Positions 1 through 9,581 of a DNA stretch of 64,000 bases are shown piece by piece. The stretch lies in assembly GCA_942492835.1 (NCBI GenBank), contig OW818645.1, positions 1 to 64,000 of the forward strand, read 5' to 3'. A program made the translations under genes and the position numbers. Position 1 is the first letter of the stretch; every line of letters begins with the position of its first letter. The stretch comes from GWB2-37-7 sp942492835. Lineage in GTDB: Bacteria > Bacillota > Clostridia > Lutisporales > Lutisporaceae. The notes below the pieces were generated by a model. The model was not told the origin of the DNA. It searched no databases and was given only the letters and a program-made list of their open reading frames with translations.

Positions 1-3000
1 AGTAGTTTATCTATAGGTAGGCCATTAAATAATATAAAAGTATATATATTAGATAAAAATAACAATATTCAACCAATAGGGATACCGGGTGAACTCTATA
101 TAGCAGGCGATTGTCTAGCAAGAGGATATCTAAATAGACAAGAATTAACAGCAGAGAAGTTTATAGAAGATCCATTTGAGGCAGGAACTAAAATGTATAA
201 AACTGGAGACCTTGCAAGGTGGTTGCCAGATGGAAACATAGAATTCTTAGGCAGAATAGATAGTCAAGTAAAGGTAAGGGGTTTTAGAATAGAACTGGGA
301 GAAATAGAAGCAAGAATTCTAAGCTATGAAGGAATAGAAGAAGCAATAGTAATAGCCAAAGAAGAAGAAACTGGAAATAGTTATTTATGTGCATATATTA
401 CAGTAAATAAGGAATTTTCCATTAGTGAATTAAGAGAATATTTAGCTAAAGGGCTTCCAGACTATATGATACCAGCATATTTTATGCAACTGGAAAATCT
501 ACCATTAACAGCAAACGGAAAGGTAGATAGAAAAGCATTACCTGAGCCTGATGGCAGTATAACTACAGGAGCAGAATATGAAGCACCAAGAAGTGAAATA
601 GAAGAGAAACTGGTAAGCATATGGCAAGAAGTATTGCACTTACAAAAGATAGGAATAAATGATAACTTCTTTGAGCTAGGGGGACACTCCTTAAAGGCAA
701 TAAATATAGCAGCAAAGATTAACAAGGAACTAAATGTGTCAGTGCCTTTAAGAGAGATGTTTAAGACACCTACAATAAAGGGCTTAGCTGACTATGTAAA
801 GGGTACAAAGCAAAGTGTATATAGCAGAATAGAGCCAGTAGAGAAAAAAGAGTATTATGAATTATCCTCAGCTCAAAAGCGAATGTATACACTACAGCAA
901 TTTGAAGAAAACAACATAAGCTATAACATGCCAATGGTAATAACACTAGAAGGACAGCTAGATAAGACTAAGCTTGAAGAAACCTTTGATAAGCTAATAC
1001 AAAGACACGAAGCCTTAAGAACCTCATTTGAGGTAATAGATGGAGAACCAGTACAAGTAGTTCATAATGAAATAAACTTTGAAATAGAGTACATAGAGTC
1101 TGACAAAGAAAAAGCAAAGAAGATAGCAGCTAAATTTGTAAAAGCTTTTGATTTAAGCAAAGCGCCATTAATCAGAGTGGTACTAACTAAAGTCAATGAC
1201 AAAGAACATATACTTATGATTGATATGCACCATATAATCTCTGATGGTGTATCTATGGGGATATTAACCAAGGAATTTATAGAAATATATGATGGCAAAG
1301 AATTAGCTGAACTAAGAATACAATACAAAGACTTTGCAGCATGGCAAAATGAACTATTTAAATCAGGAGAAATCAAAAAACAAGAAGAATATTGGCTAAA
1401 GGCATTTGAGGAAGAAATACCAGTGCTTAACCTGCCTACAGATTATCAAAGACCAAGCATGCAAAGCTTTGAAGGAGATAACATAGGCTTTGAGCTAAAT
1501 GAAGAGCTAACAAACAAGCTAAAGCAAATAGCAAAAGAAACAGGAAGTACCATGTATATGGTATTACTATCAGCCAGCAACATATTACTATCAAAATACA
1601 GCGGACAAGAAGATATAGTAATAGGAAGCCCAATAGCAGGCAGACCTCATGCTGATTTAGAAAATATAATGGGTATGTTTGTAAACACACTAGCTATGAG
1701 AAATTATCCAGAGAGCAGTAAGACCTTCAAGGAATTCTTAGCACAAGTAAAAGCAAGCTCACTGCAAGCCTTTGAAAATCAAGATTACCAATTTGAAGAG
1801 CTAATAGACAAGCTAAGCATAACAAGAGACTTAAGCAGGAATCCACTATTTGATGTAATGTTTGTTATGCAGAACATGGATGCAGGTGAAATCCAAATAG
1901 AAGGATTAAAATTCAAGCCCTATGAAATTGATAATAAAATAGCTAAATTTGACATGACCATTACAGCTGTAGAGACAGAAAGAACATTAGGGTTAACATT
2001 AAATTATTGTACAAAGCTGTTTAACAAAGTGACAATAGAGAGATTATACAAACATCTATATAATATATTAAAAGCAATAGCAAGGGATATTAACATAAAA
2101 CTATCAGACGTAGAAATGCTGACAGAAGATGAGAGACACCAGTTATTAGTAGATTTTAATGATACAAAAACACAATATCCAAACAACAAAATGATACCTG
2201 AGCTGTTTGAAGAGCAAGCAGCTAGAACCCCTGACAGCATAGCAGTAGTTTATCAAAGCAAACAGCTAACATACAGAGAGTTAAATGAGAAAGCAAATCA
2301 ACTAGCAAGAGCATTGCAGGAAAAGGGTGTAAAGCCTGAAAGCATAGTAGGGTTAATGGTAGACAGATCCTTAGATATGATAGTAAGCATAATGGCTATT
2401 TTAAAGGCTGGAGGAGCATATTTACCAATAGATCCAGAATATCCACAGGAAAGAATAGAATATATGCTGGAAGACAGTGGAGCACAGCTATTAATAACAG
2501 ATAAGCAACTACAAGAAGGCACAACATATAAGACAGACATAATTTTATTGGAAGATGATAAGCTGTATACTGGGGATTACAGCAATTTAGAAGCAATTGC
2601 ACAATCAAACAACTTAGCATATGTGATATATACCTCTGGAACAACAGGAAAACCAAAGGGTGTAATGATAGAGCATATGAGTATGAGCGATACAATACAA
2701 TGGAGAAAGAACGAATATTCACTTGGCATAACGGATAAAGTGCTACAACTATTCTCATATGCATTTGATGGATTTGTGACCAGCTTCTTTACTCCGATAG
2801 TATCTGGTGCTGCTGTAGTAATTGCAAGCTCAGATGAAGCAAAAGATCCAATAGCAATAAAGAAATATATAAGTAGAGTTGGTATAACCCATTTTATAAG
2901 CGTACCAAGCTTATACCAAGCAATAATAGAAGGTGCTAGTAAAAACGAACTATCATCCTTAAGAATAGTTACGTTAGCAGGCGAAAACATAACAGAGAAT

Positions 3001-6000
3001 CTAGTAAGAATGAGTAAAGAGTTAAGTGAAGAAATAGAGCTAGTAAATGAATATGGACCTACAGAAAACACTGTAGCATCAACAATAGCAAGAAACTTGC
3101 AGTGCAATACCAAAGTTACTATAGGCAAGCCAATAGCAAATGCAAAGGTATACATACTAGACAAACATAATAATTTACTTCCAACAGGAGTAGCAGGAGA
3201 GCTATGTGTATCAGGAAAGGGATTAGCAAGAGGCTATCTATATAGAATAGAGCTAACAGCAGAGAAGTTTGTGGACAATCCATTTGAGACAGAAACAAAA
3301 ATGTATAAAACAGGAGACTTGGCAAGATGGCTGCCTGATGGAAACATAGAATTCTTAGGAAGAATAGATAATCAAGTAAAGATAAGAGGCTTTAGAATAG
3401 AGCTAGGAGAAATAGAGAGCAAGCTTCTAAGTCATACAGAAATAAAGGAAGCAGTAGTAATAGACAAGGAAGACAGCAACAAAAATAAATATCTATGCGC
3501 ATATATAGCAGTAGAGAGAGCGCAGACAGTAGCAGAGCTAAGGGAATGTTTGTTAAAAGAGCTGCCAGAATACATGATACCATCATACTTCATACAGCTA
3601 GATAAGCTGCCACTAACAGCAAATGGAAAGGTAGACAGAAAAGCACTACCAGAGCCTGATGGAAGCGTAACCACAGGAGCAGAGTATGTTGCACCAAGAA
3701 ATGAAATAGAAGAAAAGTTAGCAAGCATATGGAGTGAAGTATTAGGCATAGAAAAAATAGGAATAAATGATAACTTTTTTGAGCTAGGAGGGCACTCCTT
3801 AAAGGCAATGAATGTAACAGCAAAAATACATAAAGAGTTAAATGTAGAGTTGCCTTTAAGAGAGCTGTTTAAAACACCTACCATAAAGAGTTTGGCAGAA
3901 TATATATATGGAAGAGCCAGAAGTGCTTTGACAAATGGATATCGCATTCTCCTATTGAGAGAAGGTATGGACAGCACTAGAAATCTATTCTTCATTCATG
4001 ATGGTAGTGGAGATATAGCAGGATATATGGAGCTATGCAATAATCTGGATAATACTCTAAATTGTTGGGGCATTAAGGCAGGAATCGAAGGAAGGCTTGC
4101 ACCATATAGTACTACTATTGAAGTGCTTGCCAAGGACTATATTGACAATATAAAAATTATACAGCCAAAAGGTCCATATTTATTAGGTGGCTGGAGTATG
4201 GGCGGTACGATTGCATATGAAATAGCAAGACAACTGGAACGGGATGGAGAGAATGTAAAATCCTTAACGCTCATAGACTCATATCCTCCAGAATCGGAAG
4301 CTAGAATGACTTGGCCTCAAATTACTCTTGTAGGAGAAAAAACTCTTACAGCTATGCTTATAGATAGTAGTAGAGTAAGAAAATCGATTGTTGAAGCTGA
4401 TGAGATAGAGAAAATATGGGATACAATAGCAAAATATATCGAAGATTCAAGCTTAGAACTGGGAAGGGTCAAGTTAATGTTACCAAGTTCTATAGGCAAT
4501 CTGATACCTGAACAAGAGCAAAGCGATACCAAAGCCTTTATAAGCCGACTTAATATTATACGTACCTTACTAAGTGCCGATGACCTATATGCCTCAAAAG
4601 AACGCATAAAAGCTTCAGTTTACCTAGTTAAGGCCTCAGAAAGCACTGCACTTTACAGCGAAGCATGGAATTTTATGAGTGAGCTACCTGTACAAGTAAG
4701 CGAAATTGAAGGAGATCACTTTAGCATCATGAAGGGTGAGAGGGCAGAAAGACTGGCTATACTGCTAAATAAAATTCTTGAAAAGTCAGTAGCTGAGGAA
4801 GCGACAAACACAATAGAAAAAACGAGCAAGCACTTAATAAATATACTAAGCAGCATAGCAAACAATACAAACATTAGACTATCAGAAGAAGAAAGACATC
4901 AACTACTTGTAGAGTTTAACAATACAAAAGTAGAATATACAAAGGATAAAACAATACAACAGCTATTTGAAGAGCAAGCAGAAAAGACACCAAACAATAT
5001 AGCTGTAGTATATAAGAAAGATATTTTAACCTACAAGGAACTAAACGAAAAAGCAAATATAATAGCAAGAGTACTAAGAAATAAGGGAATAAAACAAAAT
5101 GAAATAATAGGAATAATGATAGAAGGTTCAACCGAGATGATGGTAGGAATACTAGGTATAATAAAAGCAGGAGCTGCATACCTGCCAATAGATCCAAAAT
5201 ATCCTATGGACAGAATAGAATACATGTTAAAAGACAGCAAAACAGGAATATTACTAACTGACTTCCAGCCAGAGGATATGCTTGACTGCAATACAGAGCT
5301 AGTACTACTAAAGGATGAAGAGCTATATAAAGGTGAGAATACCAATCTAGAAATAATAAATACACCAAAGGATATCGCCTATGTCATATACACCTCAGGA
5401 AGTACAGGAAAACCAAAGGGAGTAATGATAGAGCATTGTTCCTTGATTAATCTCTGCAAATGGCACATTGACTATTATGGAGTAACAGAAAAAGACAACA
5501 GTACAAAATATGCAGGCTTTGGCTTTGATGCCTCAGTATGGGAGATATTCCCCTACATAATAACAGGTGCAGCAATACACATAATAGATGAAGAAATAAA
5601 GCTGGACATAGAAAAACTAAATGAATACTACAATGAAAACGATATAACAATAAGTTTCTTGCCGACACAAATCTGTGAACAATTTATGAAGCAGGAAAAC
5701 AAATCTTTAAGATACCTATTAGCAGGAGGAGACAAGTTAAGGTACTTTGGAGAGCAAAACTACAAAGTAGTAAACAACTATGGACCAACAGAGAACACAG
5801 TAGTAACAACAAGCTTTATAGTTGACAAAAAATATGACAATATACCAATTGGAAAACCAATCGCAAACTCACAGGTATATATATTAGATAAAAATAATAA
5901 TTTACAAGCCATAGGAGTAGAAGGAGAACTATGTATAGCAGGAGAGAGCTTAGCAAGAGGCTATCTAAACAACACCAAGCTAACAGCAGAGAAATTTATA

Positions 6001-7956
6001 GAAAATCCGTTTGAGAAGTGTCAACGACTGTACAAAACGGGAGACTTGGCAAGGTGGCTGCCTGATGGGAACATAGAGTTCTTGGGAAGAATAGATAATC
6101 AAGTAAAGATCAGAGGCTATAGAATAGAGCTAGGAGAAATAGAAAACCAACTGCTAAGTTATAATGATATTAAAGAAGCTATAGTAATAGCAAGAGAAGA
6201 TAAACAAAACAACAAATACTTGTGTGGATATATAGTATCAGCTAGAGAAGACCTAGTATCAGATTTAAAAGAGTACCTAGCGAAGAGTCTTCCAGACTAC
6301 ATGATACCAGCGTACTTTATACAGATAGACAAACTGCCATTAACAGCAAATGGAAAGATAGACAAAAAAGCACTACCAGAGCCTGACGGTAATATAAATA
6401 CAGGGGTAGAATATGCTGCCCCAACTAATGAAATAGAAGAGAAACTTGTGGATATATGGCAAGAAGTATTAAGCATAGAAAAAGTAGGAATAAATGATAA
6501 CTTCTTCGAGTTGGGAGGACATTCTCTCAATGCTACCAATATACTTTCACAAACTCAAAAAGAACTCCATGCATCGATGTCTTTCAAAATGCTGTTTACG
6601 ACACCGACAATAAAAGAACTAGCTAAGCAATTACAAACAACTGCTGAGAATACATACCCAGAAATAGAGCCGACGGAGGAAAAAGAATACTATCCAGCTT
6701 CCTCTGCTCAAAAGAGAATGTTTATAATGCAATCTATGAGCCCAAAAAGCATCAGCTATAATATTTCTATGCCCATACTGATAGAAGGTAAATTGGATAG
6801 AGTAAAGCTGGAAGGAATACTTAGAAAAATTGCCACAAGGCATGAAGCAATGCGTACTACCTTTAAATTTACAGAAGGAGTGCTTCTGCAAAAAATTCAT
6901 AAAGATATTGCATTACGAATTACCTATATTGAAATGCGTGAAAGTGAAGTGGAAGCTTTCTTCCAACGCTTTGTGAGACCCTTTGACTTAAGCAAGCTGC
7001 CACTATTTAGAGTAGCCTTAGTCAAAATAGCTCATCAAAAGCATATACTATTACTCGATATGCATCATGCTATTTCAGATGGTACTTCTCTAGGAATATT
7101 GATTCGAGAATTTGTAGAGCTATATGAGGGTTGTGAGCTTCAAAAACAAAAAATACAATATAGGGATTATGTGGCTTGGCAGAATAAGCTCTTAGAAAAC
7201 GGAATCATCAAAAAACAGGAAGAATATTGGATGAATGAGTTCAAAGAACCAGCACCTGTACTTCAAATACCTAATGATTACTATAAACCAGAAATATCGG
7301 ACAGCCAGGGCGGTAATGTTTCGATGGGTATTAACGAAGAGCTTACGACTGGTTTGAAAAAAATTGCAAAAAGAACAGGCAGTACACTCTATATGATACT
7401 ACTTGCAGCCTACAGTATACTTCTGCAAAAACATACGGGAATTGAAGATATAACTGTGGGAAGTCCTATTGCGGCTAGACCCCATGCTGATTTGCAAAAC
7501 ATAATGGGCATGTTTGTTAATACAGTTGCAATGCGCAGTTTTCCAAATAGGGATAAAACTCTAGGTTCATTCCTTGAAGAGGTTAGGGATAAATGTTTGA
7601 AAACCTATGAAAACCAAGATTATCAGTTTGATGATTTGGTAAATAAAGTGGGAGTTCAGAGAGATATTACCAGCAATCCTCTTTTCAGTACCTTGTTTGT
7701 ATTGCAGAACATGGATATACCAGAAATCAAGTTGTCTGGCTTAAAGGTGAAGCCATATATATTTAATAGTCAGACTGCAAAGTTCGATCTAACCATGTCT
7801 GCTATGGAGGCAGATAAGCAATTGATACTCAATATGTCGTACCGCAGTAATCGTTTTAAGGAAGAAACCGCCTATAAGCTTACTGAGAGCTATATAAAAA
7901 TATTGGAGCAGATGGTTAAGGATATTGACATAAAAATTGGTGAAATAAATCTCTAA
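1..7956 (+). CDS. Nonribosomal peptide synthetase NRPS-1, 3' part (A'-PCP-C-A-PCP-TE-A-PCP-C), 5' end outside window
   Basis: The frame is open from base 1, so the first in-frame ATG at 193 is internal, not the start. About 2,651 residues are visible. In order: C-terminal half of an A domain (residues 1-190, motif YKTGDLARW), PCP (200-265, FFELGGHSL), C domain (287-705, HHIISDG near 410), A domain (725-1215), PCP (1230-1300), thioesterase (1312-1597), A domain (1640-2130), PCP (2145-2210) and a full-length C domain (2230-2651, MHHAISDG). Codes read by alignment to GrsA are DGTITAEVAK for the first complete A domain, which matches Tyr, and DAWFLGNVVK for the second, which matches Leu. The protein stops immediately after the last C domain, where an A domain usually follows, and a hairpin terminator lies just downstream. 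The C-terminal C domain therefore needs a partner on another protein or has a terminal role. NRPS identity is certain; substrates are inferred. Confidence 0.97.
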   Translation, partial: SSLSIGRPLNNIKVYILDKNNNIQPIGIPGELYIAGDCLARGYLNRQELTAEKFIEDPFEAGTKMYKTGDLARWLPDGNIEFLGRIDSQVKVRGFRIELGEIEARILSYEGIEEAIVIAKEEETGNSYLCAYITVNKEFSISELREYLAKGLPDYMIPAYFMQLENLPLTANGKVDRKALPEPDGSITTGAEYEAPRSEIEEKLVSIWQEVLHLQKIGINDNFFELGGHSLKAINIAAKINKELNVSVPLREMFKTPTIKGLADYVKGTKQSVYSRIEPVEKKEYYELSSAQKRMYTLQQFEENNISYNMPMVITLEGQLDKTKLEETFDKLIQRHEALRTSFEVIDGEPVQVVHNEINFEIEYIESDKEKAKKIAAKFVKAFDLSKAPLIRVVLTKVNDKEHILMIDMHHIISDGVSMGILTKEFIEIYDGKELAELRIQYKDFAAWQNELFKSGEIKKQEEYWLKAFEEEIPVLNLPTDYQRPSMQSFEGDNIGFELNEELTNKLKQIAKETGSTMYMVLLSASNILLSKYSGQEDIVIGSPIAGRPHADLENIMGMFVNTLAMRNYPESSKTFKEFLAQVKASSLQAFENQDYQFEELIDKLSITRDLSRNPLFDVMFVMQNMDAGEIQIEGLKFKPYEIDNKIAKFDMTITAVETERTLGLTLNYCTKLFNKVTIERLYKHLYNILKAIARDINIKLSDVEMLTEDERHQLLVDFNDTKTQYPNNKMIPELFEEQAARTPDSIAVVYQSKQLTYRELNEKANQLARALQEKGVKPESIVGLMVDRSLDMIVSIMAILKAGGAYLPIDPEYPQERIEYMLEDSGAQLLITDKQLQEGTTYKTDIILLEDDKLYTGDYSNLEAIAQSNNLAYVIYTSGTTGKPKGVMIEHMSMSDTIQWRKNEYSLGITDKVLQLFSYAFDGFVTSFFTPIVSGAAVVIASSDEAKDPIAIKKYISRVGITHFISVPSLYQAIIEGASKNELSSLRIVTLAGENITENLVRMSKELSEEIELVNEYGPTENTVASTIARNLQCNTKVTIGKPIANAKVYILDKHNNLLPTGVAGELCVSGKGLARGYLYRIELTAEKFVDNPFETETKMYKTGDLARWLPDGNIEFLGRIDNQVKIRGFRIELGEIESKLLSHTEIKEAVVIDKEDSNKNKYLCAYIAVERAQTVAELRECLLKELPEYMIPSYFIQLDKLPLTANGKVDRKALPEPDGSVTTGAEYVAPRNEIEEKLASIWSEVLGIEKIGINDNFFELGGHSLKAMNVTAKIHKELNVELPLRELFKTPTIKSLAEYIYGRARSALTNGYRILLLREGMDSTRNLFFIHDGSGDIAGYMELCNNLDNTLNCWGIKAGIEGRLAPYSTTIEVLAKDYIDNIKIIQPKGPYLLGGWSMGGTIAYEIARQLERDGENVKSLTLIDSYPPESEARMTWPQITLVGEKTLTAMLIDSSRVRKSIVEADEIEKIWDTIAKYIEDSSLELGRVKLMLPSSIGNLIPEQEQSDTKAFISRLNIIRTLLSADDLYASKERIKASVYLVKASESTALYSEAWNFMSELPVQVSEIEGDHFSIMKGERAERLAILLNKILEKSVAEEATNTIEKTSKHLINILSSIANNTNIRLSEEERHQLLVEFNNTKVEYTKDKTIQQLFEEQAEKTPNNIAVVYKKDILTYKELNEKANIIARVLRNKGIKQNEIIGIMIEGSTEMMVGILGIIKAGAAYLPIDPKYPMDRIEYMLKDSKTGILLTDFQPEDMLDCNTELVLLKDEELYKGENTNLEIINTPKDIAYVIYTSGSTGKPKGVMIEHCSLINLCKWHIDYYGVTEKDNSTKYAGFGFDASVWEIFPYIITGAAIHIIDEEIKLDIEKLNEYYNENDITISFLPTQICEQFMKQENKSLRYLLAGGDKLRYFGEQNYKVVNNYGPTENTVVTTSFIVDKKYDNIPIGKPIANSQVYILDKNNNLQAIGVEGELCIAGESLARGYLNNTKLTAEKFIENPFEKCQRLYKTGDLARWLPDGNIEFLGRIDNQVKIRGYRIELGEIENQLLSYNDIKEAIVIAREDKQNNKYLCGYIVSAREDLVSDLKEYLAKSLPDYMIPAYFIQIDKLPLTANGKIDKKALPEPDGNINTGVEYAAPTNEIEEKLVDIWQEVLSIEKVGINDNFFELGGHSLNATNILSQTQKELHASMSFKMLFTTPTIKELAKQLQTTAENTYPEIEPTEEKEYYPASSAQKRMFIMQSMSPKSISYNISMPILIEGKLDRVKLEGILRKIATRHEAMRTTFKFTEGVLLQKIHKDIALRITYIEMRESEVEAFFQRFVRPFDLSKLPLFRVALVKIAHQKHILLLDMHHAISDGTSLGILIREFVELYEGCELQKQKIQYRDYVAWQNKLLENGIIKKQEEYWMNEFKEPAPVLQIPNDYYKPEISDSQGGNVSMGINEELTTGLKKIAKRTGSTLYMILLAAYSILLQKHTGIEDITVGSPIAARPHADLQNIMGMFVNTVAMRSFPNRDKTLGSFLEEVRDKCLKTYENQDYQFDDLVNKVGVQRDITSNPLFSTLFVLQNMDIPEIKLSGLKVKPYIFNSQTAKFDLTMSAMEADKQLILNMSYRSNRFKEETAYKLTESYIKILEQMVKDIDIKIGEINL
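3935..4790 (+). other. Internal thioesterase domain of NRPS-1
   Basis: This alpha/beta-hydrolase domain of the type I NRPS thioesterase family would hydrolyse or cyclise the peptide carried on the preceding PCP. The nucleophile elbow GWSMGG has its Ser codon at 4195-4197 (residue about 1399 of the partial protein). A downstream LIDSYPPE supplies a plausible Asp (about 1426) and EGDHFSIMKG the His (about 1573), so the triad looks intact. A type I thioesterase normally ends a synthetase; here an A-PCP-C segment follows in the same reading frame. Immediately after the domain (about 4820-4920) the sequence resembles the C-terminal tail of a C domain, as if the thioesterase had replaced the body of one. 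Confidence 0.93.
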
Positions 7957-7979
7957 TGCTAACAAGCAATAGTTACTAC

Positions 7980-8018
7980 AAGAAATGACTTAAAACAATA
8001 GTTTTAAGTCATTTCTTT
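7980..8018 (+). terminator. Hairpin terminator after NRPS-1
   Basis: A perfect 17-bp inverted repeat (7980-7996 with 8001-8017) encloses a 4-base loop 24 bases after the NRPS-1 stop codon. The T-tract directly after the stem is short, with a longer run of seven T at about 8029-8035. Its position says that the NRPS-1 transcript ends here and is separate from the operon starting at 12046. Confidence 0.8.
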
Positions 8019-8139
8019 ATGATTACACTTTTTTTAGATACAATATTACAGCGTGTGGTTTATGTGGCTTTATAATAAAATTTGATATTGTGTAGAGACA
8101 GCTATCGCAATTGGACTTGATAGAGACTTTAATTTTAAT

Positions 8140-8517
8140 TTAAATACCTTGTTTTACAGATGTAACTGTTACCTCTACCACTCTAGATGTAAATGAGAAT
8201 TTTTCTTTCATCATATCAAATTCGGGACCAGATGTTAGATATTTTGCAGTTCCTTCAACTACAAAACCTGTTCCCTGATAATCTTTGTAGCCTAGTACTT
8301 CTTTACTACCTAAAGCCATCTTAATTTTATTATTTGTATTTACATTTTTTTCTGTCTTACGAAATCCATATGCAGGAATCAAAATCCTTTCATCATCCGT
8401 AACTACTAAATAAGAGTTCCAAGTGTTCGCAATATGTGGTTCAGTTGAATCTCCCCATGATACCACTGTAACTACACCGTCATGTTTTAATACATCATAA
8501 AATTTTTCTGTAAGCAT
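8140..8517 (-). CDS. FMN-binding split-barrel protein (pyridoxamine-phosphate-oxidase-like)
   Basis: This 125-residue protein resembles the small FMN-binding protein of Desulfovibrio throughout its length: MLTEKFYDVLKHDGVV at the start, NTWNSYL near residue 31, KTEKNV near 55, LGSKEVLG near 69 and GTGFVVEGTAKY near 82. Such proteins bind FMN as a split-barrel dimer; the physiological role is poorly defined and probably redox-related. The reading frame extends 56 codons further upstream, but I chose the ATG at 8515-8517 because AGGAGG (8527-8532 on the complementary strand) sits nine bases ahead of it and because it matches the family N-terminus. It is transcribed convergently with NRPS-1 and divergently from the 8731 microprotein. 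A link to peptide synthesis is not evident. Confidence 0.9.
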   Translation of the reverse strand: MLTEKFYDVLKHDGVVTVVSWGDSTEPHIANTWNSYLVVTDDERILIPAYGFRKTEKNVNTNNKIKMALGSKEVLGYKDYQGTGFVVEGTAKYLTSGPEFDMMKEKFSFTSRVVEVTVTSVKQGI

Positions 8518-8548
8518 TGTATATTTCCTCCTAAAAAACTTATTAAAT

Positions 8549-8614
8549 AATACACATAAGAATTTTGCATTATATCTATAATAGATTAACAAATACACAC
8601 AAGAAATATGCATT
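8549..8614. repeat. Pair of 23-bp direct repeats upstream of the FMN-binding protein gene
   Basis: Two 23-bp copies, at 8549-8571 and 8592-8614, share 20 of 23 bases (AATACACAYAAGAA, three variable bases, TGCATT) with start points 43 bp apart. That is about four helical turns. They lie in the divergent region between the FMN-binding protein gene and the 8731 microprotein. The proximal copy overlaps a TATAAT-like -10 on the minus strand (8569-8574). They look like paired binding sites for a regulator; this is inference. Confidence 0.55.
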
Positions 8615-8730
8615 CCATATATTATGTATAAGTGTTGTCTGTGATTATTATATAATTGCTTCCTAAAAAATTGCAATAATATCAATATTACTATTAAACA
8701 TAGCCTTAAATTTAAAAGGAGAATTTATTT

Positions 8731-8811
8731 ATGAAAAATAAAAATGAGAAAAAGATATTATTTGAACATTTTACAGGAATCAAGAAAGATAAAAAAAGCT
8801 CATGCTGCTAA
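8731..8811 (+). CDS. 26-residue Lys-rich microprotein ending in Ser-Ser-Cys-Cys
   Basis: A short ORF starts at ATG 8731 with AAGGAG at 8716-8721, a good spacing of nine bases, and ends at TAA 8809-8811. It encodes 26 residues that begin MKNKNEKKILFEHF and end KKSSCC. It has about nine lysines and a vicinal Cys pair at the extreme C-terminus, and no hydrophobic segment. A strong hairpin terminator follows within about ten bases, so the ORF has its own translation signal and transcript end. I do not recognise the family. A terminal Cys-Cys could bind metal or arsenite, which would fit the arsenic operon 0.8 kb away, but this is speculation. Confidence 0.55.
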   Translation: MKNKNEKKILFEHFTGIKKDKKSSCC

Positions 8812-8818
8812 CACCAAT

Positions 8819-8856
8819 AAAAAACTCCCGGTTAACTTCCGGGAGTTTTCTGTTTT
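8819..8856. terminator. Bidirectional hairpin terminator
   Basis: An 11-bp GC-rich stem (8821-8831 with 8839-8849, core ACTCCCGG/CCGGGAGT) has a 7-base loop. It is followed by a T-rich tract on the + strand and by six T on the - strand. It lies between the convergent 8731 microprotein and the C-GCAxxG-C-C gene and can serve both. Confidence 0.88.
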
Positions 8857-8864
8857 AATCACAT

Positions 8865-9323
8865 TTATTTAATTTCCATATTTAATTCTCTGACTACTAT
8901 TTTAGCTGTTTCTTCAGCGACTTCTCCAGTAAAATCAATGCATTGCTTCATGTGTTCTGAAGAGCCTAGTGTCATACCCTTAGTTAAAACCCTACAGCAT
9001 AAGCATTTATGGCTTTCTATGAAAATATCATGTAATTCTTTAGATAAAGCCATAGCGTTTATAACTTTTGAGTCTTTTGCCTGTGTTCTACCAAAGAACA
9101 AACCCAATGCCATGATGCCGCCAGATACTGCGCCACAAGTACAGCCAGAACCACCCATACCTACTGGGAAACCTGAAGCCATCGCTACAATATCATCAGA
9201 TATTGGCAGTTCAAATTCATCTTTAATAGTCTTTACGATTGCCTCAGAGCAATAAAAATCTCCATTACGATAATAATCTTCAGCTGTTGTTCTTATTTTA
9301 TGCAAGTCAATTATCTTTTTCAA
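8865..9323 (-). CDS. C-GCAxxG-C-C family (putative redox-active) protein
   Basis: This 152-residue protein has the cysteine pattern of the C_GCAxxG_C_C family: Cys25 (FYCSEA), Cys61 and Cys63 in a Gly-rich segment (GGSGCTCGAVSGG), Cys107/109/110 (CLCC) and Cys128. Members are small, cysteine-rich and thought to be redox-active or metal-binding, but their function is not established. The start is TTG at 9321-9323, chosen because AGGAGG (9331-9336) precedes it by seven bases. It is transcribed away from arsR, so the two share a divergent upstream region (9324-9624), and it ends at the bidirectional terminator at 8819-8856. Confidence 0.9.
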   Translation of the reverse strand: MKKIIDLHKIRTTAEDYYRNGDFYCSEAIVKTIKDEFELPISDDIVAMASGFPVGMGGSGCTCGAVSGGIMALGLFFGRTQAKDSKVINAMALSKELHDIFIESHKCLCCRVLTKGMTLGSSEHMKQCIDFTGEVAEETAKIVVRELNMEIK

Positions 9324-9552
9324 CTTAATTCCTCCTAAATAATATAAGCTCTACTAATATAATTATAAGCAATTAATTCCATTTTCAAATCAAGAAATCA
9401 ATCCTTTATAAATATACTATTTATTGATATCATATACAACTTTTCTGTTATAAAAATCATAGTTTTCATCAATATAAAGGTATTATAGCATATATAAACT
9501 GTATAGATATGATTCAAAGGAATAGTGTCAACTGTATATATTTTTGGAGGGG

Positions 9553-9581
9553 TTGACAAAATAGAACAAAAATTTTAATAT
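9553..9581 (+). promoter_or_regulatory. Sigma-A type promoter of arsR-acr3
   Basis: TTGACA at 9553-9558 and TAATAT at 9576-9581 are separated by exactly 17 bp, a near-consensus vegetative promoter. Transcription should begin around 9588, shortly upstream of the arsR ribosome binding site. The rest of the divergent region 9324-9552 is AT-rich and shows nothing else I can name. Confidence 0.8.

Noticed and set aside
193..195. ATG at 193 as the start of NRPS-1
   Set aside because: The frame is open to base 1 and encodes conserved A-domain sequence (LARGYLNRQELTAEKF) before this ATG.
2577..3995. Long minus-strand ORFs opposite the NRPS genes
   Set aside because: They are antisense shadows of A-domain and PCP coding sequence, recur at the same place in each module, and lack ribosome binding sites.
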